From: Gammaproteobacteria bacterium
GTDB taxonomy: Bacteria > Pseudomonadota > Gammaproteobacteria > Pseudomonadales > Azotimanducaceae_A
DNA: 9,494 bases
Reading direction: 5' to 3'
Assembly (NCBI GenBank): GCA_012960755.1
Contig: DUAT01000188.1
Location: 1 to 9,494 of the forward strand
In this document: piece by piece, positions 1 through 5,689 of the stretch
Layout of the letters: each line of letters starts with the position of its first letter
Position numbering within the stretch: the stretch's first letter is position 1
Notes under the pieces: model-generated
The model's database searches: none
Seen by the model: the letters and a program-made list of their open reading frames with translations, nothing else
What the model was told of the DNA's origin: nothing
Program-made: the position numbers and the translations under genes

Positions 1-82
1 GGCGTCCCCAACTCGGCGTCCCCAACTCGGCGTCCCCAACTCGGCGTCCCCAACTAGGCGTCCCCAACTAGGCGTCCCCAAC
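1..82. repeat. 14-bp direct tandem repeat array, about 5.9 units, cut by window edge
   Basis: The unit GGCGTCCCCAACTC repeats head to tail without spacers. Units 1-3 are identical, units 4 and 5 end in A instead of C, and the sixth stops after 12 bases (GGCGTCCCCAAC). The array starts at base 1, so it very likely continues to the left and its copy number is unknown. The lack of unique spacers rules out CRISPR. Possible roles are a slipped-strand minisatellite, a protein-binding array, or debris of a REP-like or mobile element; the sequence does not decide. Confidence 0.95.
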
Positions 83-202
83 AATCAGTCCTGATAAAGA
101 CATACCGCACTCTTCGCTACTACATGCATGCACCTTACTGCCAGCAATGCTAGTTACCATATAGTGAATAGTGAATAGAGAAGTCGGTGAGACGGCAGCT
201 TT

Positions 203-1309
203 TTAAGTAGTGGCATCCAAAAGACAGGGCATTCGATAGTATTTACCAAATCGATTGGCGAGAAACGATGCCAGTTTAATGTCTTCCTGCCTGACAAATC
301 CGCTGGAGGCAATAGTCCCGTCAATCAGCAAATCAAGCACCGTACAAATACTCGCGGCTGTGGTAATTTGAATCGCACTGTGAGCCTCGCCAAACAGATC
401 CTGTCCGTAGATTTTATTGGCGTAGCTCTCCTGAAACAACTGTCCGTTTTTAAGGCCACTCACGGTGACGAAGATAAGCACAACATCCTGGATGGTTGCG
501 GGTAGTGCATTTTCAAAGACATCCTTGAGTAAATCTCTTCTATGCCTTAACTGAAGATCCTGTAACAAGGTTTTCATAATATCCCGGTGACCTGGATAAC
601 GTATGGTCTGATAGGACAGGTTTTTTACTTTACCTGCCAGGGTCTCTGCCAGTGTTCCAAGCCCGCCGGATGTATTAAATGATTCATAGGTGATTCCATC
701 GAGCGAAAAATGCTCAAGGTGTTCCAGCGGTGAAATTGACGTCATCTCGCCGTTAACTAACGCGACACAGGGTTCACAATACTCGTTGATCACGCCGTCG
801 GTACTCCAGGTCAGGTTGTAGTTCAATGAGTTGGACGGAAACTGGGGCAGCGCCCCGACACACATGCGTATGGTATCCAGATCATCAAACGTACTGGCGA
901 TATCATTGGCCACGATAGAAATGAACCCTGGTGCCAGACCGCACTGAGGGATCATCGCCATGGGCGATTTAGCAGATATTGATTTCACAATCTCGGTGCT
1001 GGCCACGTCTTCGGTCAGGTCAAGGTAATGCACGCCCGCCAGCACTGCTGCTTTGGCAATGTGCGCGGTCATAAAAAAAGGGGTTGCGCTCAATACGGCA
1101 AAGTGTTCTGACAGCGTCTCTGCCAGTCGCCTCTCATCGGTCACATCAAGACAGATTTTGTTCAGTCGAGGTCGTGTTTTAAAGTTATCCAATTGGCCCT
1201 GGTCCGCATCAATAACCGTTAGCTCGAAGTCATCTTCCGATAACAACAGCTCTGAAATCATCGTGCCGATCTTTCCGACACCGACCAGCGCAACCCTTGT
1301 ACGTTTCAT
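203..1309 (-). CDS. saccharopine dehydrogenase / lysine 6-dehydrogenase family oxidoreductase
   Basis: The 368-residue protein opens with a Rossmann fold: a beta strand and the glycine motif G-V-G-K-I-G at residues 10-15, then an acidic residue (Asp34) ending the second strand, which favours NAD over NADP. The rest resembles the C-terminal half of saccharopine dehydrogenase-like proteins, including lysine 6-dehydrogenase, with conserved-looking stretches such as PQCGLAPGF and STDGVINEY. Family members act on the epsilon-amino end of lysine or saccharopine in cytosolic amino-acid catabolism; the exact substrate here is not proven. ATG at 1309 is chosen because GGGAG (1318-1322) lies 8 nt upstream. 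It is divergent from an Lrp/AsnC regulator gene, a common arrangement for amino-acid catabolic dehydrogenases and their local regulators, so control by that protein is likely. The stop is TAA, and no convincing terminator follows. Confidence 0.85.
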   Translation of the reverse strand: MKRTRVALVGVGKIGTMISELLLSEDDFELTVIDADQGQLDNFKTRPRLNKICLDVTDERRLAETLSEHFAVLSATPFFMTAHIAKAAVLAGVHYLDLTEDVASTEIVKSISAKSPMAMIPQCGLAPGFISIVANDIASTFDDLDTIRMCVGALPQFPSNSLNYNLTWSTDGVINEYCEPCVALVNGEMTSISPLEHLEHFSLDGITYESFNTSGGLGTLAETLAGKVKNLSYQTIRYPGHRDIMKTLLQDLQLRHRRDLLKDVFENALPATIQDVVLIFVTVSGLKNGQLFQESYANKIYGQDLFGEAHSAIQITTAASICTVLDLLIDGTIASSGFVRQEDIKLASFLANRFGKYYRMPCLLDATT

Positions 1310-1312
1310 CCG

Positions 1313-1328
1313 CTAATCTCCCGATTAG
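1313..1328 (-). promoter_or_regulatory. hairpin presenting the ribosome binding site of the dehydrogenase gene in its loop
   Basis: On the leftward transcript the bases read CUAAUC-GGGA-GAUUAG. The six-base arms are perfectly complementary, and the tetraloop GGGA (a GNRA type) is most of the Shine-Dalgarno sequence. The start codon lies 3 nt after the hairpin. It could modulate initiation as RNA or serve as a small DNA palindrome for a regulator. The structure is seen directly; the function is inferred. Confidence 0.5.
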
Positions 1329-1373
1329 TCAAAAAATGACGGTCTTAAAAGGTTAGCCCGAATTTCGATCAAT

Positions 1374-1402
1374 TTGCATAGTTATATTTATCATTTATGA
1401 TA
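1374..1402 (+). promoter_or_regulatory. candidate promoter with overlapping palindromic operator in the divergent spacer
   Basis: TTGCAT (1374-1379), a 16-nt spacer and TATGAT (1396-1401, five of six matches to the -10 consensus) form a plausible sigma-70 promoter for the rightward regulator gene. The -35 box is poor. The -10 box sits inside the palindrome TATCAT-TT-ATGATA (1389-1402). An AT-rich dyad of this kind in the spacer between an Lrp/AsnC gene and its divergent target is what an autoregulatory operator of this family would look like. No binding data exist here. Confidence 0.45.
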
Positions 1403-1440
1403 CATAGATAGAAAAATTAACGTATGAATAGAGCATATTG

Positions 1441-1866
1441 ATGAATACGCTGGATGAACGGTTGATTAGCCTGCTACGAGAAAATGCCCGCCGCTCGACT
1501 TCTGAATTAGCGAGAGAACTCTCCATCTCCCGCTCCACGGTTCAAAGCCGGATCAAACGCCTGGAGCAAAGCGGGATTATCAAGGGCTATACCATTGAAT
1601 ACGGAGAAGACTACGAGAAACGTCTGATCTCTGCACATGTGCTGATCACTGTTCACCAGAAACTTACCGCACGAACCAATCGAGAATTACACGGGATTCC
1701 GCAGGTCACATCAGTCCATGCTATCAGCGGGGACTACGATCTGATGGCTGTGTTGAAAACCGAGACGACCGAAGCCCTGAGCAGAATCCTCGATGATATT
1801 GGGAATCTTGAGGGCGTTGAACGAACAAACTCGTCACTGATTCTTGAAACCAAATTCACAAGGTAG
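1441..1866 (+). CDS. Lrp/AsnC family transcriptional regulator
   Basis: The protein has 141 residues when started at ATG 1441, close to the usual 140-160 of the family. The N-terminal part (LDERLISLLRENARRS, then SELARELSISRSTVQSRIKR) is the winged helix-turn-helix. The remainder, roughly residues 60-141, fits the RAM ligand-binding and oligomerisation domain with its alternating strands and a GDYDLM motif. Such proteins bind DNA as dimers or octamers and respond to amino acids. Its divergent neighbour is a lysine/saccharopine-type dehydrogenase, so lysine or a related metabolite is a reasonable guess for the effector. A TTG at 1438 is in frame, but ATG 1441 with the weak AGAG at 1430-1433 is preferred. 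The stop is 43 bp before the thioredoxin-fusion start, so co-transcription with the redox genes is possible. Confidence 0.93.
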   Translation: MNTLDERLISLLRENARRSTSELARELSISRSTVQSRIKRLEQSGIIKGYTIEYGEDYEKRLISAHVLITVHQKLTARTNRELHGIPQVTSVHAISGDYDLMAVLKTETTEALSRILDDIGNLEGVERTNSSLILETKFTR

Positions 1867-1909
1867 TGTATGCTAGTGTAGTGTCACATTCTTGCGTCGG
1901 GGAACGAAC

Positions 1910-3481
1910 ATGAGCGAAGTAGAAGCATTGCTTCCTGCCTTCAGCCTGGAGAATAATCTTGGGCAGGATCAGAATTTCCCGAACGAACAACCTACGCTCC
2001 TGTGTTTCATCAAAGAAGACTGTGACACCTGCAAAACGGCCATGCCGGTACTCGAAGCACTGCATCAGTCCAACGTCAATATTGTCCTTGTTGGCCAAAC
2101 CACGGCAGGCAATCAAAAACTCATTAAGGAATTCGGACTCAGCGTTCCCATCCTGGACGACAGTCAGTTAAAAGTATCATTCGCCTATGATATCGAAATA
2201 GTTCCCACCCTGATCTGGGCCGATACCGATGGCAGGCAAGTTGAAATCCAGGAAGGGTTTGTAAAAAAAGACTGGCAGGCATTGCTCGAACGCTTCGAAG
2301 CAAAACCCGATATCGCCTGGAATCAGTTGCCTGACTGGCGACCAGGATGCGGGTCTCTTTCAGTCGACCCTGTCATTAATGACCGCCTGCGGGCAGAAGC
2401 AGAAAACAGCCCCTTGCGAGCCCGTAAGATAGAAATAGCCTCAGCGGATGACGAATTCGAATTTATGTTCGACCAGGGCTTTTCCGATGGTTTGCCCCTG
2501 GTACCACCGACACCGGAACGCGTCATTAGAATGTTATCCGGCACAAGTCGTGACCCACAGTCAGTAGTAGCGACTGTACCACCCAATATGGGCGAAGCCA
2601 CCGTCGAAAAACTGGCCATTAATGCGGTGATGGCCGGGTGTAAACCCGAGTACTTTCCGGTTGTTATCGCGGCACTTGAAGCCGCCTGCACTGATGAGTT
2701 TAATATCCACGGCGTCATGGCGACCACCATGGGTGCGTCCCCGGTCATGGTGATTAATGGCCCGATCCGGGAGCGGATTGGCATGAACATGAAGCTGTCT
2801 GCACTGGGACAGGGTAATCGAGCCAATGCAACCATGGGGCGAGCTGTCCGATTGGCAATCCGTAACATCGGGGGTGCAAAACCCGGCGGCACGGAACGGC
2901 CAACCCTGGGCAATCCCATGAAGTTCACCATGTGTTTCGCTGAATGGGAAGAACGAAGCCCCTGGGACCCGTTGCATGTGGAGCGTGGCTTCAATGAAAA
3001 GGATTCTGTGGTTACCCTGTTTTGTATGACCAGCGGTCCGACTTTAATTGTCGATCAGGGTTCTCTCAATGCACCTCAACTCGCCAGCAGTATGGCCATG
3101 TCACTGGAGAGTAATCACCATCCCAAAGCTTATATGGGCTCGGACACCCTGCTGGTGGTGTGCCCCGAACATGTAGACACCATGATGCGCGACGGGCATT
3201 ACAGTAAACAGCAGTTGCGTGATCGCATTATGGAGTCGACCAGGAAGCCACTTCGCGACCTGGTTCAGGATGAAAATTCCGGCGTTGGGATCCCTGCCGA
3301 TAAATTCGCGGCAATGCCGGAAGAAATGAAAAATCGTCAACTGACAAAGTTTGCGTCTGGCGAGAATATCCATATAGTTGTTGCAGGTTCGGATGCAGGA
3401 AAATTTTCCGGTGCCTTCCACGGCTGGTTAACCGGCCCGGGCGGTTCAATCGTTGTATCAAGAAAAATAGAGGAGATGTAG
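1910..3481 (+). CDS. thioredoxin-like domain fused to a large conserved domain of unknown function; partner of the UGSC selenoprotein
   Basis: The protein has 523 residues. Residues about 1-130 form a thioredoxin-like domain: the redox motif C-D-T-C is at 38-41 and a VPT segment, with the expected cis-proline, is at 98-100. No signal peptide or membrane segment is visible, so it is probably cytosolic. A linker carries G-C-G-S at 146-149. From about residue 180 to the end there is a second domain of unknown role, with motifs such as SDGLPLVPPTPERV (192-205), PPNMGEATVEKLAIN (224-238), NGPIR (283-287) and GQGNRANATMG (300-310). I recall similar sequences annotated only as hypothetical. ATG 1910 is chosen over the in-frame TTG at 1892 because GGGGA (1899-1903) is 6 nt upstream. 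Its stop codon directly abuts the start of the UGSC gene, implying translational coupling and a shared redox task. Confidence 0.9.
   Translation: MSEVEALLPAFSLENNLGQDQNFPNEQPTLLCFIKEDCDTCKTAMPVLEALHQSNVNIVLVGQTTAGNQKLIKEFGLSVPILDDSQLKVSFAYDIEIVPTLIWADTDGRQVEIQEGFVKKDWQALLERFEAKPDIAWNQLPDWRPGCGSLSVDPVINDRLRAEAENSPLRARKIEIASADDEFEFMFDQGFSDGLPLVPPTPERVIRMLSGTSRDPQSVVATVPPNMGEATVEKLAINAVMAGCKPEYFPVVIAALEAACTDEFNIHGVMATTMGASPVMVINGPIRERIGMNMKLSALGQGNRANATMGRAVRLAIRNIGGAKPGGTERPTLGNPMKFTMCFAEWEERSPWDPLHVERGFNEKDSVVTLFCMTSGPTLIVDQGSLNAPQLASSMAMSLESNHHPKAYMGSDTLLVVCPEHVDTMMRDGHYSKQQLRDRIMESTRKPLRDLVQDENSGVGIPADKFAAMPEEMKNRQLTKFASGENIHIVVAGSDAGKFSGAFHGWLTGPGGSIVVSRKIEEM
3471..3475 (+). promoter_or_regulatory. 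ribosome binding site of the UGSC gene inside the preceding CDS
   Basis: AGGAG lies 6 nt before ATG 3482, within the last codons of the thioredoxin-fusion gene. It fixes the UGSC start and supports coupled translation of the two proteins. Confidence 0.8.
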
Positions 3482-4003
3482 ATGACTACCATTTTAGATC
3501 CTACCAATGAGCAGGTCCCAGTTGAACGCCAACTGTCACCTCGCCTGGGGGAAATTACCGGGCGTCTGGCAATGCTCGATATTTCCAAACCCCGGGGCAA
3601 CGTGTTGCTGGACAAATTCGAAACCATGCTGGCCGAGGCATTACCCAACGTCACCATCAATCGTTATTCAAAACCCACGTTTACAAAACCCGCGCCGGAT
3701 GAACTTCGGGCAGAGATCAAGGCTAACAATGATTTTCTCATTGAAGCCTTAGCCGACTGAGGCTCCTGTACCACGTGCAGTTTGCATGATACGGTATGGT
3801 TCGAAATTCAGGGTATTCCGTCAGTAACAGTGGCGTCAGAAGAGTTTGCAGTTGCTGCAGACACCCAGGCGAAAGCGTTAGGTTTGAAAGATGCCCGCTG
3901 CGTTTTTGTGGCGCACCCTATTCAGGATGCATCGGATGAACAGATGAAGGAAAAGGCACAAGCCGTGATTGATCAGGTTGTTACGGCGTTGACCGTAAAC
4001 TGA
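3482..4003 (+). CDS. UGSC-family selenoprotein, selenocysteine at codon 93 (TGA 3758-3760)
   Basis: Ordinary ORF calling gives two pieces, 92 codons ending at TGA 3758 and a second part to 4003. Both are in the same frame, and only the TGA separates them. Reading TGA as Sec gives 173 residues with U93-G94-S95-C96 followed by TTCSLHD. This is the hallmark of the UGSC selenoprotein family, known from marine metagenomes, in which Cys replaces Sec in some homologues (CGSC). A further Cys at 99 makes a U-x-x-C-x-x-C cluster. The downstream part continues like the family, for example VFVAHPIQDASDEQ. U-x-x-C motifs usually mark thiol/selenol redox catalysis; the substrate is unknown. No signal peptide is seen. 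The gene is abutted by the thioredoxin fusion upstream and closed by an intrinsic terminator. The final stop is also TGA. Confidence 0.92.
3770..3800 (+). promoter_or_regulatory. bacterial SECIS-like stem-loop directing Sec insertion at UGA 3758
   Basis: Bases 3774-3779 (CGUGCA) pair with 3783-3788 (UGCAUG) in six consecutive pairs, one a G-U. They leave the 3-nt loop GUU (3780-3782). A lower stem ACCA (3770-3773) can pair with UGGU (3797-3800) across an asymmetric bulge. The loop begins with G and lies 19 nt after the UGA. This fits the published bacterial SECIS description as I recall it: a G in the first two loop bases, a short loop, and about 16-37 nt from the UGA. A competing hairpin, CUGUAC-CAC-GUGCAG (3766-3780), is also possible but lies too close to the UGA and lacks the loop G. 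Confidence 0.65.
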
Positions 4004-4028
4004 CCAGGTTCGAGATAAGCGCATGTCA

Positions 4029-4069
4029 CTTGCCTGGGCATTTCGTCCCAGGCAAGGCATTCTTTTTTT
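4029..4069 (+). terminator. intrinsic terminator after the UGSC gene
   Basis: CTTGCCTGGG (4029-4038) and CCCAGGCAAG (4047-4056) form a perfect 10-bp stem with an 8-nt loop. Six bases later comes a run of seven T (4063-4069). It ends the thioredoxin-fusion/UGSC transcript and makes the next gene a separate unit. Confidence 0.93.
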
Positions 4070-4084
4070 CGTGTCTCCGAATCA

Positions 4085-4098
4085 GGTGTTGCAACACC
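4085..4098. promoter_or_regulatory. 14-bp perfect palindrome upstream of the SRPBCC gene, candidate operator
   Basis: GGTGTTGCAACACC is fully self-complementary and ends 19 bp before ATG 4118, between the terminator and the gene, where an operator would sit. As RNA it could form a 5-bp stem with a UGCA loop. By base-composition arithmetic, about 0.6 such palindromes are expected by chance in a window this long, so placement is the main argument. Confidence 0.35.
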
Positions 4099-4117
4099 GC
4101 CACTAGAAAAATTCACC

Positions 4118-4639
4118 ATGAAGAAATCCCTGGCTGTCGCCATCTTTATTATCCTCCCACTGGCTCATTTCGAGACGAAATCAGATGTGATCGAAAGCTC
4201 AGGGCAGAGCTTTTATCTGAAGGTCGAACGGCTTGTACCTGCCTCGCCTGATATCACCTACAAGCAGTTCCTTGACATCGGCACCTGGTGGAACGTCGAC
4301 CACACCTGGTTTGGTGAAGCCACGTGACTTTATATTGAACCGAAAGCAGGCGGTTGTTTTTGTGAACGGAACGGTGATCGAACTGCCCTGCATATGATCG
4401 TCAGCTACGTTAATCCAGGCAAGGAGGTTCGATTGATCGGTGGTCTCGGCCCACTACAGGGCATGGCGATCCATGGGGCGATGAGTTTCAGGTTTTTACG
4501 CGTCGACAAGACTTCGACCAGCGAAACCGAAACAAGAATAATATTTGAGTACAAGGTGATGGGTGCTTCCGGTCTCGAATCCCTGGCTGAAATTGTCAAC
4601 ACGGTTCAAACCATGCAACTTGAAATGCTGCATAACTAA
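4118..4639 (+). CDS. secreted SRPBCC-fold protein with in-frame TGA at codon 70: candidate selenoprotein or recent pseudogene
   Basis: The segments 4118-4324 and 4328-4639 are in the same frame and together encode one 173-residue SRPBCC (START/Bet v 1 superfamily) protein. Residues 1-18 look like a signal peptide (MKK, then a hydrophobic stretch) but lack a clear A-x-A cleavage site. The family pattern is continuous across the TGA: TWWNVDHTWFGEAT before it and LYIEPKAGGCFCER after it, then YVNPGKEVRLIGGLGPLQ. No other stop or frameshift occurs in the 103 codons downstream. As I recall, relatives have Asn or a small residue at position 70. If decoded, Sec70 would lie in a beta-hairpin opposite Cys82 of the C-F-C segment (80-82), suitable for a selenenyl-sulfide bond. 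Against Sec, the hairpin after the UGA is marginal, and the upstream SD is weak. UGA followed by C is also a leaky stop, so simple readthrough is a third option. Confidence 0.6.
4338..4355 (+). promoter_or_regulatory. hairpin downstream of the SRPBCC TGA, possible weak SECIS
   Basis: AACCG (4338-4342) pairs with CGGUU (4351-4355), leaving the 8-nt loop AAAGCAGG, 15 nt after the UGA. Position and size resemble a bacterial SECIS. However, the loop starts with AA, and only if the top G-C pair opens does a G lead the loop, with spacing then 14 nt. This is marginal support only. Confidence 0.35.
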
Positions 4640-4722
4640 AGCGGCAAGATGCGTGTTTCACCGCTGGCATAACAACCCTGTTTCAGGGACAATCCTTTTC
4701 CCAATTTCTAACCCGAGGAACA

Positions 4723-5586
4723 ATGAAGTCTGAACTCAAAGACCTGTTGGATCTCCTTGATCTGGAACAAATCGAAGTCAACATGTTTCGCGGGATTAGC
4801 CCTGACGAAGGCTGGCAACGCGTCTATGGCGGACAGGTCATCGGACAGGCGCTCGTCGCAGCCTCCAGAACCGTTGAAGATGAATCCCGAACCGCACATT
4901 CCCTGCATGGCTATTTTCTTCGACCTGGCGATACGACCATTCCAATTCTCTACGACGTCGACCGGATTAGAGATGGCAGAAGTTTCACGACACGCAGGGT
5001 TGTCGCCATACAGAAGGGCCGCGCCATTTTCAGTATGTCGGTGTCCTTTCAGGTGCACGAATCAGGGCTCGAACATCAAATAGCCAGACCCGATGTCCCG
5101 GGGCCAGAGAAATGTCTGAGCGAAACGGAATTACACAAAAAGTTCGCGCAGGATATTCCGCAGGAATTTCAGGGTCGTATAGAAAAACTTCGCCCGATAG
5201 AAATGCGTTTCGTCGAACCCATCAACGAATTTAATCCTGAGCCCATGAAACCGGAACAACATGTCTGGATCAAGACCGTCGATACAATGCCGGATAACGT
5301 TCGACTGAATCAGTGTTTACTGGCCTACGCATCTGATATGACATTGATCGATACGAGCTACCGACCCCACGCGGTTGGCTGGGGCAATGACAAGTTTCAG
5401 GTTGCGAGCCTTGATCATGCCATGTGGTTCCACAAACCTTTTAAAACTGATGACTGGATGCTGTACCAACAGGATAGTCCGGCTTCAGGGGGCGGCCGGG
5501 GATTCAGCCGGGGAACCATCTTCGATTCGTCAGGGGATCTTATCGCCTCCGTGGCACAGGAAGGGCTGATTCGACTGCATTCATAA
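4723..5586 (+). CDS. tesB: acyl-CoA thioesterase II (TesB family)
   Basis: The 287-residue double-hotdog protein matches the 286 residues of E. coli TesB. It hydrolyses acyl-CoA to free fatty acid and CoA in the cytosol. Family landmarks are visible: GGQVIGQAL near 36-44, HSLHGYFLRPGD at 59-70, and the motif SLDHAMWFHKPF at 229-240. The catalytic trio of E. coli TesB (Asp204, Thr228, Gln278) corresponds to Asp205, Ser229 and Gln279 here. The Thr-to-Ser change keeps the hydroxyl and should be tolerated. ATG 4723 follows GAGGA (4714-4718) at good spacing. The gene is 83 bp after the SRPBCC gene and about 100 bp before an enoyl-CoA hydratase gene in the same direction, so a shared role in acyl-CoA turnover is plausible. 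No frameshift or internal stop is present. Confidence 0.95.
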   Translation: MKSELKDLLDLLDLEQIEVNMFRGISPDEGWQRVYGGQVIGQALVAASRTVEDESRTAHSLHGYFLRPGDTTIPILYDVDRIRDGRSFTTRRVVAIQKGRAIFSMSVSFQVHESGLEHQIARPDVPGPEKCLSETELHKKFAQDIPQEFQGRIEKLRPIEMRFVEPINEFNPEPMKPEQHVWIKTVDTMPDNVRLNQCLLAYASDMTLIDTSYRPHAVGWGNDKFQVASLDHAMWFHKPFKTDDWMLYQQDSPASGGGRGFSRGTIFDSSGDLIASVAQEGLIRLHS

Positions 5587-5601
5587 TCGTTCAGGTTCAG
5601 C

Positions 5602-5670
5602 CTGACTGACTAACGATGTTGAAAATTCAAGGCTCAGTCAGTATTCTCGCTCGCCTTACAAGCTGACTGA
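5602..5670 (+). promoter_or_regulatory. mutually exclusive hairpins in the tesB-crotonase gap
   Basis: CTGACTGA occurs at 5602-5609 and again at 5663-5670. Its exact complement TCAGTCAG is at 5634-5641, between them. The middle copy can pair with the left copy (8 bp, 24-nt loop) or with the right copy (8 bp, 21-nt loop), but not both. This three-part arrangement resembles an attenuator or RNA switch ahead of the crotonase gene, though no U-run follows either stem. It could also be three half-sites for a DNA-binding protein. Confidence 0.4.
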
Positions 5671-5689
5671 CCTGCACGGAAAAAATATC

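Noticed and set aside
1..82. CRISPR array
   Set aside because: Units are directly adjacent with no spacers, and no cas gene is present.
162..178. Short tandem TAGTGAA repeat near the left gene end
   Set aside because: Only two and a half units; too little to support a function.
2323..2994. Long leftward ORF of 223 codons
   Set aside because: Antisense shadow of the thioredoxin-fusion gene; low-complexity composition and no recognisable domain.
3782..4003. A separate small gene starting at TTG 3782
   Set aside because: It is the in-frame continuation of the UGSC gene; its supposed TTG start lies in the SECIS loop, without an SD, and encodes Leu in the joined protein.
4030..4251. Rightward ORF overlapping the terminator
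   Set aside because: It starts inside the terminator hairpin, has no SD and overlaps the SRPBCC signal peptide in another frame.
4394..4639. A separate gene starting at ATG 4394
   Set aside because: Same frame and same SRPBCC fold as 4118-4324; the ATG corresponds to Met93 in the middle of the domain.
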